Source: Streptomyces sp. Isolate_45
GTDB lineage: Bacteria > Actinomycetota > Actinomycetes > Streptomycetales > Streptomycetaceae
Reading direction: 5' to 3'
NCBI RefSeq assembly: GCF_024721315.2
Contig: NZ_JANFAK020000062.1
Span: 1 to 45,434 of the forward strand
DNA: 45,434 nt
Positions 1-8,300 of this stretch are shown piece by piece. The position numbers were made by a program, and so were the translations under genes. The notes under the pieces are model-generated. The model worked only from the letters and a program-made list of their open reading frames with translations, searched no databases and was not told where the DNA came from. How positions within the stretch are numbered: position 1 is the stretch's first letter; each line of letters begins with the position of its first letter.

Positions 1-1509
1 CCGCAGGGCACCGGCATGCCCGCGCTGCCGCCCGTACCGACGGTGCCCCCGGTCCCCGTCACCGAGCATCCGGCCGGACGCCGCCGGGCGCTGGGCCCCG
101 TCGCTCCGGCGGCGCAGCCCGGTGGTCCCGTTCCGGCGGCCGGGCTCGCGGCGCCCCGGCCCATCGCTCCCGAGGGCGGCTTCGCGCTGCCCGCCGGTCC
201 GGCTCCGGCCGCTCCGCAGGCCCCCGCCATGGCGGGTTCGGCCCCCGCTCCCGCCGAGGCCGACGCCGACGCGGACCCGTCGGGCGGGCGCCGTGGCCGC
301 AGGGTGCTCGGCGCGCCCGCGGGCGCCGATCCCGAGGTCCCCGAGGCTTCCGCCGAGGACGCCGAGGACCCCGCGCACCCGACCGGCAGGCGCCGCGGGG
401 TGCCCGCCGCCCCGGCCTGGCCCGTGCCGTCGGCCCGTACCGCTTCCGAGGACGACGGGGCGGCCGCCCCGGCCGCCGTCCCCGGTGCGCGCCGCCCCGG
501 TGGCGCCCCGGCGACCGCCGGGCAGCCGATCAGCGTGCGCGCGCTCGGCACCCTGGGCCAGGGGATCTCCGTGGACCCCGGCGCGGGCGACACCAACGGC
601 GCGGGGCAGGGCGGTTCCGGCTCGGGCCGGCGTCGTCGGCTCTCCGAACCCGCGCCCCAGGGACGCGCCTTCGCCATAGGGGCCCCGGAGGCGGGATCCG
701 ACGAGGGACCCGAGCCGCTGGACGGCCCCGGTGGCGCCGTCGAGGTGGTCAACCGGCCCGTACCGCGGCCCGTGGACGACGAACTGCCGCCCGAGCCGCT
801 GGACAACCCGCGCCGGCTGCTGGTGTGGCCCGCTCCCGACGCGCAGACCCAGCAGGCGCTCAGCGACCGCGGCTACCGCCCGGTGATCGTGCACTCGCGC
901 GAGGAGGTCGACGCCCAGATCGCGGCCTTCCCCGCGGCGCTGTTCGTCGACCCGCTGACCGGTCCGATCACCCGGACCGCCCTGCAGTCGCTTCGTCAGG
1001 CGGCGGTGGCCGCAGAGGTGCCCGTACTGGTCACGGCCGGGCTGGGCCATGCCACGCGGGAGGCGGCGTACGGGGCCGATCCGGCCGTGCTGCTGAAGGC
1101 GCTGGCGCCGCGCGACAGCGAGCAGCACCCCTCCCGGGTGCTGCTGATCGAGGAGCACACTGAGATCGCCACCGCCCTGACCGCGGCGCTGGAGCGGCGC
1201 GGCCTCCAGGTCGCGCGGGCGGGCGCCGACACCGACGCCGTGGAACTGGCGAGCCGGATGCGGCCCAACCTGGTCGTCATGGACCTGATGCAGGTCCGGC
1301 GCCGGCGGGCCGGGATCGTGGACTGGCTGCGCGCGAACGGGCAGCTGAACCGCACTCCGCTGGTCGTCTACACGACCGCCGGCATCGAGCCGTCCGAACT
1401 GCCGCGGCTGGCCTCGGGGGAGAGCGTGCTGTTCCTCGCCGAGCGGGCCACCACCACGGACGTACAGGGCCGCATCGTGGACCTGCTGGCCAAGATCGGC
1501 ACCAACTAG
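1..1509 (+). CDS. C-terminal part of a large sensor/response-regulator protein (5' truncated by window edge)
   Basis: The frame is open from base 1, so the true start lies outside the window; an internal ATG at 16 is not a convincing start. The first ~270 residues are Pro/Ala/Gly-rich with recurring GRRR clusters, a disordered linker. Two receiver-like folds follow. The first begins near RRLLVWPAPDA and has its acceptor-like Asp in ALFVDPLTG. The second begins at SRVLLIEEHTE with acidic residues, the phospho-acceptor Asp in LVVMDLM and the Thr in VYTTAG. The conserved Lys of the second domain is not obvious (FLAERATT), so its phosphorylation switch may be degenerate. This layout fits the tail of a Streptomyces hybrid histidine kinase whose kinase core would be upstream; that core is inferred. 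Confidence 0.7.
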   Translation, partial: PQGTGMPALPPVPTVPPVPVTEHPAGRRRALGPVAPAAQPGGPVPAAGLAAPRPIAPEGGFALPAGPAPAAPQAPAMAGSAPAPAEADADADPSGGRRGRRVLGAPAGADPEVPEASAEDAEDPAHPTGRRRGVPAAPAWPVPSARTASEDDGAAAPAAVPGARRPGGAPATAGQPISVRALGTLGQGISVDPGAGDTNGAGQGGSGSGRRRRLSEPAPQGRAFAIGAPEAGSDEGPEPLDGPGGAVEVVNRPVPRPVDDELPPEPLDNPRRLLVWPAPDAQTQQALSDRGYRPVIVHSREEVDAQIAAFPAALFVDPLTGPITRTALQSLRQAAVAAEVPVLVTAGLGHATREAAYGADPAVLLKALAPRDSEQHPSRVLLIEEHTEIATALTAALERRGLQVARAGADTDAVELASRMRPNLVVMDLMQVRRRRAGIVDWLRANGQLNRTPLVVYTTAGIEPSELPRLASGESVLFLAERATTTDVQGRIVDLLAKIGTN

Positions 1510-1522
1510 TCATCCTGGGCCG

Positions 1523-2098
1523 ATGGCCATCACCGACACGTCCGAGCAGACCGTCCCCGCCGACAACGGCGAAGTGAGCCTCTTGATAGCCCGGCAGGTG
1601 GAGCCGGGCCACGAGGAGACGTTCGAGGCGTGGGCGCACGGGATCCTGGAGACGGCCGCCGGTTTCCCGGATCACCTCGGGTACGGGCTGTTCCGGCCCG
1701 CGGTGGAGGGCGGGCCGTGGTTCCTCGTGCACCGCTTCCGCAACCAGGACGCGTTGCGGCGCTGGCAGGACTCGTCCGAGCGGGCGCAATGGTTCTCGAA
1801 CTGCCTCGGCCACCACCACACGGAGATAGCCCGGCGCGAACTGCACGGCATGGAGACCTGGTTCGCCAAGCCGGGCACGACCCGGCCCGCGCCGCCGCGC
1901 TGGAAGATGGTGATCAGCTCGGGGCTGGCCATCTTCCCGATCTCGCTGGCGGGCAACGCGGTGCTCGGGCCGTACCTGGTGGACCTCCACTTCGTGCTGC
2001 GGACGGCCGCGTTCGCGGTCGTCTTCAGCACCTTGATGACCTACGTGGCCATGCCCGCCGTCAGCAGGCTGCTGCGGCCGTGGCTCACGCGCGGCTGA
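1523..2098 (+). CDS. Antibiotic-biosynthesis-monooxygenase (ABM) domain protein with C-terminal membrane segments
   Basis: The N-terminal ~100 residues look like an ABM ferredoxin-like fold: a strand SLLIARQVEPGHE, a helix with the FEAWAHGI pattern, then GYGLFRP and WFLVHRFRN strands. The C-terminal part (from about residue 127) has two hydrophobic stretches, around VISSGLAIFPISLAG and LRTAAFAVVFSTLMTY, ending in a basic tail. This ABM-plus-two-TM layout occurs in actinobacterial membrane proteins of unknown substrate. The start is the ATG 13 bases after the upstream stop, so it may be co-transcribed with the sensor gene. It ends 21 bases before the convergent acyl-CoA ligase stop. No substrate can be named. 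Confidence 0.8.
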   Translation: MAITDTSEQTVPADNGEVSLLIARQVEPGHEETFEAWAHGILETAAGFPDHLGYGLFRPAVEGGPWFLVHRFRNQDALRRWQDSSERAQWFSNCLGHHHTEIARRELHGMETWFAKPGTTRPAPPRWKMVISSGLAIFPISLAGNAVLGPYLVDLHFVLRTAAFAVVFSTLMTYVAMPAVSRLLRPWLTRG

Positions 2099-2119
2099 CC
2101 GCCCCGGCCACGGCCCCGG

Positions 2120-3757
2120 TCAGCCGAGGGTGGTGACGTCCAGGACGCCCTCCGCGTACTGCTTGCGGATCACCTTCTTGTCGAACTTGCCGACGCTGGT
2201 CTTCGGTACGGCGGCGATCAGGCTCCAGCGTTCCGGCAGTTGCCACTTGGCGATCGACCCGGCGAGGAAGTCGCGCAGCCCCGCGTAGTCCACGGTGGCG
2301 CCCTCCTTGAGGACCACGGTGGCCAGTGGACGCTCGCCCCACTTGTCGTCCGGGACGGCGACGACCGCCGCCTCGGCCACCTCGGGGTGGGCCATCAGCG
2401 CGTTCTCCAGCTCGACGCTGGAGATCCACTCGCCGCCCGACTTGATGACGTCCTTGGCCCGGTCGGTCAGGGTGAGGAAGCCGTCGGCGCTGATCACGCC
2501 GACGTCCCCGGTCTTGAGCCAGCCGTCGGCGCTGAACTTGTCCTCGGGACGCTCGGGTTCACCGGCCGCGCCCCCGTAGTACGCGCCCGCGATCCAGGTG
2601 CCGCGCACCTCCAGCTCGCCCGCGGACTCGCCGTCCCAGGGGAGGTGGTCGCCGCCGGGGCCGACGAGGCGTGCCTCGACGCCCGCCGGGAAGCGGCCCT
2701 GGGTGACCCGGTAAGGCCATTCCTCCTCGGCGCTCAGGCCCGCCGGGGGATGCGCCATCGTGCCCAGCGGCGAGGTCTCGGTCATGCCCCAGGCGTGGCA
2801 CAGCCGGACGCCGAGCCGGTCGTAGGCCTCCATCAGGGAGGGCGGACACGCCGAGCCCCCGATGGTGACCTGCTTCATCGAGGTCAGGTCCCGCGGGTGG
2901 GCGGTGACCTCGGCCAGCAGTCCCTGCCAGATGGTGGGAACGGCCGCCGCGTGGGAGGGCTTCTCGCGCTCGATCATCTCGGCGAGCGGGGCGGGCTGGA
3001 GGAACCGGTCGGGCATCAGCATGTTGATGCCGGTCATGAAGGTGGCGTGCGGCAGGCCCCACGCGTTCACGTGGAACTGAGGGACGACGACGAGGGTGGT
3101 GTCCTTGTCGCTCAGCCCCATCGACTCGGCCATGTTGACCTGCATGGAGTGCAGGTAGATGGACCGGTGGGAGTAGACGACGCCCTTGGGGTCGCCGGTG
3201 GTGCCGGAGGTGTAGCACATGGCCGCGGCCTGGCGCTCGTCCAGCTCGGGCCAGTCGTAGTGGTCGGAGCGGCCCGCGATCAGTTCCTCGTACTCGTGCA
3301 CGCGCACGTCGAGCCCGTCGAGGGCGGAGCGGTCGCCGATGCCCGCGACGACGACGTGCTCGACGGTCGGCAGGTGCGGCAGCAGCGGCGCGAGGAGCGG
3401 CAGCAGGGTGCCGTTGACCAGGACGACCCGGTCCACGGCGTGGTTCACGATGAAGACCAGCTGCTCGGGAGGCAGCCGCAGGTTGAGCGTGTGCAGGACC
3501 GCGCCCATGGACGGAATCGCGAAGTACGCCTCGACGTGCTCGGCGTTGTTCCACATGAGGGTTGCCACGCGGTCGTCCTGCCGGACGCCGAGCTCGTCGC
3601 GCAGGGCGGTGGCCAGACGGTTGGCGCGGGTACCGATCTCGGCGAAGCTGCGTCGGTGCGGCTCGGCCTCCCCGGTCCAGGTCGTGACCTGGGACTTTCC
3701 GTGGATCGTCATCCCGTGTCGAAGTATGCGGGTGACGAGGAGCGGTACGTCCTGCAT
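2120..3757 (-). CDS. Acyl-CoA synthetase (AMP-forming, FadD-type)
   Basis: An ANL-superfamily ligase of normal length (545 aa from the ATG at 3757). The P-loop motif YTSGTTGDPKG lies in the first half, followed by the GMTETSP motif (A5), the hinge-region TGD and LTDRAKDVIKSGGEW (A7/A8), and the C-terminal catalytic Lys in KTSVGKFDKK. These residues support adenylation of a fatty or steroid-type acid and thioesterification to CoA. It is transcribed towards the convergent ABM gene. It lies on the same strand as the igr-like operon but is separated from it by a sigma factor and parS sites. A TTG four codons upstream of the ATG has a better-spaced GAGGA, so the exact start is unsure. Substrate specificity cannot be read from the sequence. 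Confidence 0.92.
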   Translation of the reverse strand: MQDVPLLVTRILRHGMTIHGKSQVTTWTGEAEPHRRSFAEIGTRANRLATALRDELGVRQDDRVATLMWNNAEHVEAYFAIPSMGAVLHTLNLRLPPEQLVFIVNHAVDRVVLVNGTLLPLLAPLLPHLPTVEHVVVAGIGDRSALDGLDVRVHEYEELIAGRSDHYDWPELDERQAAAMCYTSGTTGDPKGVVYSHRSIYLHSMQVNMAESMGLSDKDTTLVVVPQFHVNAWGLPHATFMTGINMLMPDRFLQPAPLAEMIEREKPSHAAAVPTIWQGLLAEVTAHPRDLTSMKQVTIGGSACPPSLMEAYDRLGVRLCHAWGMTETSPLGTMAHPPAGLSAEEEWPYRVTQGRFPAGVEARLVGPGGDHLPWDGESAGELEVRGTWIAGAYYGGAAGEPERPEDKFSADGWLKTGDVGVISADGFLTLTDRAKDVIKSGGEWISSVELENALMAHPEVAEAAVVAVPDDKWGERPLATVVLKEGATVDYAGLRDFLAGSIAKWQLPERWSLIAAVPKTSVGKFDKKVIRKQYAEGVLDVTTLG

Positions 3758-3834
3758 GGTGCTCAGCAAAGCGTCCTCCCGGTGAGCGCTGCGGCGCTGC
3801 GGCGGCTTTCGGATGCTGCCGATTCTGCGCACAT

Positions 3835-3844
3835 ACCGGTCGGT
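3835..3844. promoter_or_regulatory. Possible operator upstream of the acyl-CoA ligase
   Basis: The inverted repeat ACCG-GT-CGGT lies about 80 bases upstream of the ligase start, in a region that should hold its promoter. Short palindromes of this kind are often bound by TetR-family regulators of acyl-CoA genes; the binding protein is not in the window. Weak evidence. Confidence 0.25.
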
Positions 3845-3906
3845 CTGTCACTACCCGGGAGTACAAACAGCTGCGACGATCACCGTGCGGAGTCGTGTGC
3901 GGCGCT

Positions 3907-3985
3907 GTTTCACGTGAAACAGCGAATGTTTCACGTGGAACGGGCGGACGTTTCACGTGGAACGGCCGGACGTTTCACGTGAAAC
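3907..3985. other. parS: Cluster of four parS (ParB-binding) sites
   Basis: Four 14-bp sites lie at 3907-3920, 3928-3941, 3950-3963 and 3972-3985. The outer two are the perfect palindrome GTTTCACGTGAAAC, the known Streptomyces parS consensus; the inner two read GTTTCACGTGGAAC, with one change. Starts are spaced 21, 22 and 22 bp, two DNA turns, so all four present the same face. They sit between the ligase promoter region and the sigma factor stop and overlap no real gene. parS clusters nucleate ParB for chromosome segregation and in Streptomyces are concentrated near oriC. Confidence 0.95.
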
Positions 3986-3995
3986 GGGCCGATGC

Positions 3996-4529
3996 TCAGC
4001 GCACCGGGGTCAGTTCCGGGTCCTCGCGGAGCTTGACCAGGGCCCGGGAAACGGCGCTCTTGACGGTGCCGACCGAGACCCCGAGCACCTCGGCGGTCTG
4101 CACCTCGCTCAGGTCCTCGTAGTAGCGCAACACCACCATGGCCCGCTGACGGTCGGGCAGCCGGGTCACGGCACGCCACATCGCGTCGCGCAGGGCCTGC
4201 GCCTCGGCGGGATCGGCGGCCGGCGGCTCCTCGACCTCCGGGAGCTCGTCGCAGACGAACTCGTCGACCTTGCGCTTGCGCCACTGGGAGGTGCGGGTGT
4301 TGACCAGGGCCCGCCGGACGTAGCCGTCCAGGGCGCGGTGGTCCTCGATGCGGTCCCAGGCTACGTACGTCTTGGCGAGTGCCGTCTGGAGCAGGTCCTC
4401 GGCATCGCACGGGTTGGCGGTGAGCGAGCGCGCGGTGCGCATCAGGACCGTGCCGCGGGTCCGTACGTACGCCGAGAACGACGGGTACGGCGTCGGGTTC
4501 GAGGCGAGCGTGCACACAGGCGTGGTCAT
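3996..4529 (-). CDS. SigE-family RNA polymerase sigma factor (ECF type)
   Basis: A 177-aa protein with the two ECF regions. Sigma-2 spans about residues 20-90, with the CDAEDLLQTALAKTY helix and YVRRALVNTRTSQWRKRK. Sigma-4 spans about 115-170, with LPDRQRAMVVLRYYEDLS and the helix-turn-helix VLGVSVGTVKSAVSRAL. The length and the ALAKTYVAWDRI pattern are typical of the actinobacterial SigE-family. No anti-sigma gene is adjacent. TAGCGT lies exactly at -12 to -7 relative to the ATG, suggesting leaderless transcription. Four parS sites begin 10 bases beyond its stop. Confidence 0.93.
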   Translation of the reverse strand: MTTPVCTLASNPTPYPSFSAYVRTRGTVLMRTARSLTANPCDAEDLLQTALAKTYVAWDRIEDHRALDGYVRRALVNTRTSQWRKRKVDEFVCDELPEVEEPPAADPAEAQALRDAMWRAVTRLPDRQRAMVVLRYYEDLSEVQTAEVLGVSVGTVKSAVSRALVKLREDPELTPVR

Positions 4530-4606
4530 GACTCCACGCTAGAAGGGGCCCGGGCCCACCGGATCGGCCCCAGGTGCCGAAGGCGGGTCCATCTCAGGTT
4601 GTAGGA

Positions 4607-4650
4607 CCGGGCCGTGCCCCACCTCCTGAAGGTGGAGGGACGCGGCCCGG
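4607..4650. terminator. Two-tier hairpin terminator after the igr-like operon
   Basis: An outer stem CCGGGCCG/CGGCCCGG encloses an inner hairpin CCACCT-CCTGA-AGGTGG (4619-4635). It lies 40 bases beyond the stop of the thiolase-like gene and upstream of the sigma factor, placed to end the igr-like transcript. There is no U tract, as is usual for Streptomyces. Confidence 0.7.
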
Positions 4651-4688
4651 CTCCCGTGGGCGGAGGTCGCGTCCCCGACACCCGTACG

Positions 4689-5855
4689 TCAGCGGTCGAC
4701 GCCGAGGATCAGCCCCGAGGTCGGCACCCCGGTACCCGCCGTGACCAGGGCGTGCGCGGCTCCCCCGACCTGGTTGACGGAGGTGCCGCGCAGCTGGCGG
4801 ACGGCCTCGGCGATGCCGTTCATGCCGTGCAGGTAGGCCTCGCCGAGCTGACCGCCGTGGGTGTTGAGCGGCAGCGCGTCGGCGGCCACGAAGTCGGCGG
4901 CCTCACCGGGCCCACAGAAACCGAACTCCTCCAACTGCATCAGCACGAACGGGGTGAAGTGGTCGTACAGGATGCCGACGTCGATGTCCGAGGGGCGCAG
5001 CCCGCTGGTGCGCCACAGCTGGCGGGCGACCACGTCCATCTCCGGGAGCCCGGTGAGGTCGTCGCGGTAGAAGGAGGTCATCGCCTCCTGGCGGCGCCCG
5101 GCACCCTGCGCGGCGGCCGTGATCACGGCGGGAGCCCGCCGCAGGTCCCGCGCCCGCTCGGTGGTGGTGACGACGAGGGCCTGGCCGCCGTCGGTCTCCT
5201 GGCAGCAGTCCAGCAGCCGTAGCGGCTCCACGATCCAGCGGGATGCCGCGTGGTCGGCGAGGGTGATGGGCTTGCCGTGGAAGTAGGCGGCGGGGTTGTT
5301 GGCGGCGTGCCGCCGGTCGGTGACGGCGACGTGGCCGAACGCCTCGGGGGTGAGGTCGTACGCGTGCAGGTAACGCTGGGCGGCCATCGCCACCCAGGAG
5401 GCCGGGGTGAGCAGGCCCCAGGGCAGGGACGAGCCCAGGGCCGCCCCCTCCGCCGACGGTTCCCGCTGCTGGACGCCGGAGCCGAAACGACGGCCCGAAC
5501 GCTCGTTGAAGGCCCGGTAGCAGACGACCACCTCCGCCACCCCGGTGGCGACGGCCAGAGCGGCCTGCTGGACGGTGGCGCAGGCCGCGCCGCCGCCGTA
5601 GTGGATCCGGGAGAAGAAGGAGAGGTCCCCGATGCCGGCCGCCTGGGCGACGGTGATCTCGGGACTGGTGTCCATCGTGAAGGTGACCATGCCGTCCACG
5701 TCGGCGGGGGTCAGCCCGGCGTCGTCGAGGGCGGCGTGCACGGCCTCGACCGCGAGCTTGAGCTCGCTGCGCCCCGAGTCCTTGGAGAACTCCGTCGCGC
5801 CGATGCCGGCGATGGCGGCCCGGCCGCCGAGTTCGTCGCGGGTGCGGACGCTCAT
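4689..5855 (-). CDS. ltp2: Lipid-transfer-protein-type thiolase fold aldolase (Ltp2-like)
   Basis: A 388-aa thiolase-superfamily protein of the SCP-x/lipid-transfer type: N-terminal AAIAGIGATEFSKDSGRSE, central GGGAACATVQQAA where thiolases carry the nucleophile loop, and C-terminal NTHGGQLGEAYLHGMNG. In mycobacteria Ltp2 is the retro-aldolase that, with the DUF35 domain of ChsH2, splits propionyl-CoA from a C17 steroid side chain. Candidate catalytic tyrosines here are Tyr297 (LYDHF) and Tyr341 (EAYLHG). It is last of five genes; its ATG overlaps the previous TGA (ATGA). The specific assignment rests mainly on the conserved gene order. Confidence 0.85.
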   Translation of the reverse strand: MSVRTRDELGGRAAIAGIGATEFSKDSGRSELKLAVEAVHAALDDAGLTPADVDGMVTFTMDTSPEITVAQAAGIGDLSFFSRIHYGGGAACATVQQAALAVATGVAEVVVCYRAFNERSGRRFGSGVQQREPSAEGAALGSSLPWGLLTPASWVAMAAQRYLHAYDLTPEAFGHVAVTDRRHAANNPAAYFHGKPITLADHAASRWIVEPLRLLDCCQETDGGQALVVTTTERARDLRRAPAVITAAAQGAGRRQEAMTSFYRDDLTGLPEMDVVARQLWRTSGLRPSDIDVGILYDHFTPFVLMQLEEFGFCGPGEAADFVAADALPLNTHGGQLGEAYLHGMNGIAEAVRQLRGTSVNQVGGAAHALVTAGTGVPTSGLILGVDR

Positions 5856-6268
5856 GCGGCGCCTCCCGGGCGCAGGGACACGGTGACCGTTCCGGTGACG
5901 TGTCGACCGAGGCCGTTGGCTCCGACGATCCCGATCTCGGCGATGCCCCCGTCAAGGGCGGTCACGGTCCCGGTGAGGGTCATGGTGTCGCCCGGGTGGT
6001 TGGGGGCGCCCAGGCGGATGGCGACCTTGCGCAGGACGGTGTGCGGGCCCAGCCGGTCGGTCACGTACCGGCCGACGAGGCCGTTGGTCGTCAGGATGTT
6101 CATGAAGATGTCGGGGGAGCCCTTCTCCCGGGCCAGCACGGCGTCGTGGTGCACGTCCTGGTAGTCGCGGGAGGCGATGGCACCCGCGACGATCAAGGTA
6201 CGGGTCACCGGTATCTCCAGGGGCGGCAGCGTGTCGCCGACCTTCAGCGGTGTGTCGCCGGCGTTCAT
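5852..6268 (-). CDS. chsH1: MaoC-like hot-dog dehydratase (ChsH1-like subunit)
   Basis: A 138-aa single hot-dog domain with the hydratase motif in SRDYQDVHHD (Asp and His), followed by a long helix and GDTMTLTGTVTA strands. In the igr operon ChsH1 pairs with ChsH2 to form a heteromeric enoyl-CoA hydratase acting on a shortened steroid side-chain CoA ester. The start ATG at 6268 overlaps the acyl-CoA dehydrogenase stop (ATGA), and its own stop overlaps the ltp2 start, so translation is coupled on both sides. Length and neighbours match mycobacterial Rv3541c. Confidence 0.85.
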   Translation of the reverse strand: MNAGDTPLKVGDTLPPLEIPVTRTLIVAGAIASRDYQDVHHDAVLAREKGSPDIFMNILTTNGLVGRYVTDRLGPHTVLRKVAIRLGAPNHPGDTMTLTGTVTALDGGIAEIGIVGANGLGRHVTGTVTVSLRPGGAA

Positions 6269-7338
6269 GCGTCGTCCCCTTCGGTGGCCGGGGTCGCGGC
6301 GGTCGCCGCGCCGTCTTCGGACAGGAGCGTGCCCAGCTCGGCCAGCAGCTCGCTGCCGCAGCCCAGGTACGCGTCCAGCTGGCGCCCCCACAGGAAGTGC
6401 CGGTGCACCGGGTGGTCCAGGTCCGCGCCCATGCCGCCGTGCAGGTGCTGGCCCGCGTGCACGACCCGCTTGCCGGCCTCCGAGGCCCACCAGCCGGCCG
6501 TCAGGGCGTGGGTGTCCGCGGTGAGCCCCGCGTCGATGCGCCAGGCGGCCTCGTACGCGGTGACCCGGATCGCCTCGGTGTCCATGTACGCGTCGGCGGC
6601 ACGCAGCATGACGCCCTGGTTGGTGGACAGCGGCCGGCCGAACTGCTCGCGGGTGGAGGTGTACTCCACGGCCCGGGCCAGGGAGCCGGCGCAGACGCCC
6701 GCCTGGAGCCCGGCGAAGGCGGTGCGGGCCACGGCGAGCGTGTCCTCGTACGCCCCGGGGCCGTCCCCGAGGCGCTCCCCGTCGGCGCCGATCAGGTCCA
6801 ACCGGCCGGCCGCCCAGGGGGCGGTGGTCTCCACCGGGGTGGTCCGTACTCCGGGCGCGTCGGTCCGTACGAGCCACAGGGCGTGGTCCGCGTCCGGGAC
6901 CAGGACGTGCGTGGCGTCCCGCAGCCAGGGCACGAACGGCGCCGTGCCGGTGAGCCGCCCTTCCGGCGAGGCGGCGATCCGGCCGCGGGAGGGGAAGGCC
7001 CCGCAGACCACCGCCTCACCCGTACCGAGGGCGGGCAGCAGGCGGGCGCGCTGCGCGTCGCTGCCGTGCCGCGCCAGGGGCAGGATGCCGTACGCGCAGG
7101 TGGCCGCGTACGGCACCTGGGCGGTGGCGCGGCCCTGCTCCTCCAGCAGCAGGACGAGTCCGAGCAGGCCGACGTCCTCGACCGCGGCGGTGAGTCCGGC
7201 GGCGGTGAGGGCCTTCCACAGCTCGGCGTCGCTGCCGGTTCCCGCGGCGGCGAGGCGCTCGTGCGTGGCGAGGTCCCCGAAGATCGTGGCGGCGAGCCCG
7301 GCCGCGGCGGCCTGTTCCTCGGTGGGGTGGAAGTCCAT
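6265..7338 (-). CDS. chsE1: Acyl-CoA dehydrogenase subunit (ChsE1/FadE28-like)
   Basis: A 357-aa acyl-CoA dehydrogenase fold, slightly short for the family. It begins MDFHPTEEQAAAA and has the C-terminal signatures STREQFGRPLSTNQ and LHGGMGADLDHPVHRHF (FAD-contacting segment). The central helix that normally carries the catalytic Glu (NHER-like) reads ARTAFAGLQAGVCAG here, with no suitable Glu. That fits the non-catalytic partner of an alpha2beta2 heteromer, as known for mycobacterial ChsE1-ChsE2, whose active base lies in FadE29/ChsE2. It overlaps both neighbours by ATGA junctions. Function as the ChsE1 partner is inferred from gene order and the missing base. Confidence 0.82.
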   Translation of the reverse strand: MDFHPTEEQAAAAGLAATIFGDLATHERLAAAGTGSDAELWKALTAAGLTAAVEDVGLLGLVLLLEEQGRATAQVPYAATCAYGILPLARHGSDAQRARLLPALGTGEAVVCGAFPSRGRIAASPEGRLTGTAPFVPWLRDATHVLVPDADHALWLVRTDAPGVRTTPVETTAPWAAGRLDLIGADGERLGDGPGAYEDTLAVARTAFAGLQAGVCAGSLARAVEYTSTREQFGRPLSTNQGVMLRAADAYMDTEAIRVTAYEAAWRIDAGLTADTHALTAGWWASEAGKRVVHAGQHLHGGMGADLDHPVHRHFLWGRQLDAYLGCGSELLAELGTLLSEDGAATAATPATEGDDA

Positions 7339-8300
7339 CAGCCCTCGCCTCCCCGGAAGACGGGCAGTTCCAGTTCCTCGTCGACCCGCAGGAACTCCAG
7401 TTGGACGGGCATCCCGATGCGCACCTTGTCGTGGGGGACTCCGGTGATGTTGCTGACCATCCGGACCCCTTCGGCGAGTTCGACGAGCGCGACCGCGTAG
7501 GGGGGCGCGAAGGCCGGGAACGGGGGGTGGTGCATCACGACGTACGAGAACACCGTGCCGGCGCCGGAGGCCTCGACGGTGTCCCACTCCGTGCCGGCGC
7601 AGGCGTTGCAGCCGGGGAGCCAGGGGAAGCGGAGGGCGGCGCAGCCGGTGCAACGCTGGATGAGGAGCCGATGCCGCGCGACCCCGTCCCAGAAGCCCCG
7701 GTTGTCGCGGTTGATCACCGGCCGGGGGCGGCGGGCGGCGGGCTTCCGGTCGACGGGGGCCGCGGCGGGGCTCGGGGCGGCGGCCGGGGCGGGCTTGGCG
7801 GCGGGGGCGTACTTGAGGATGCGGAAGCGGTGCGTTCCGGCGAGCCGGCCGTTCGCGTGGACGTTCATCCGGGTCGTCACGAAGTGCCCGCTGCCCAGCT
7901 TGGTCGTCTTGCGCGCCGAGACCGACTCGATCACCGCATCGAAGGTCACGGTGTCCCCCGGGCGCAGCGGCCGCAGGTACTCCTGCTCGCAGTCGGTGGC
8001 GACCACGGAGGTGCAGCCCGCGGCGTCGAGGAGGGCGAACAGCTCGTCGTGGGCGGAGGACCGGTCGGTGTGGCCGGACAGCCCGCCCATGGTCCACGCC
8101 TGGAGCATGGTGGGTGGTGCGATGGCATCGGGCCCCGTGTAGGCCGGGTTGGCGTCGCCCATCGCCTCGCACCAATGCCGGATCATCGGCTCGTTGACCG
8201 CGTCCTTGGCGCGCCCCCCGGTGGCGGCGGGCCGCCCCTCGAAGGCCTTCAGCCGCTCGTGGAACGGGTCCGCCTCCTCGGCGCCCTGTGCCCCGCTCAT
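7338..8300 (-). CDS. chsH2: MaoC-like/DUF35 fusion protein (ChsH2-like)
   Basis: A 320-aa protein with two parts joined by a Pro/Ala-rich linker (about 165-195). The N-terminal part is a hot-dog domain (MIRHWCEAMGDANPAYTG, then PGDTVTFDAVIESV). The C-terminal part is a DUF35 domain with a zinc ribbon, CTGC...CNAC, in IQRCTGCAALRFPWLPGC, then an OB fold. In the steroid pathway the MaoC half pairs with ChsH1 to hydrate the enoyl-CoA, and the DUF35 half binds Ltp2 and is required for its aldolase activity. Both functions are encoded next to their partners here, with ATGA overlaps on each side. Confidence 0.88.
   Translation of the reverse strand: MSGAQGAEEADPFHERLKAFEGRPAATGGRAKDAVNEPMIRHWCEAMGDANPAYTGPDAIAPPTMLQAWTMGGLSGHTDRSSAHDELFALLDAAGCTSVVATDCEQEYLRPLRPGDTVTFDAVIESVSARKTTKLGSGHFVTTRMNVHANGRLAGTHRFRILKYAPAAKPAPAAAPSPAAAPVDRKPAARRPRPVINRDNRGFWDGVARHRLLIQRCTGCAALRFPWLPGCNACAGTEWDTVEASGAGTVFSYVVMHHPPFPAFAPPYAVALVELAEGVRMVSNITGVPHDKVRIGMPVQLEFLRVDEELELPVFRGGEG

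Noticed and set aside
3895..4122. Plus-strand frame covering the parS sites
   Set aside because: Its repeated VSRET/HVKR peptide is just translation of the parS palindromes, and it runs antisense into the sigma factor gene.
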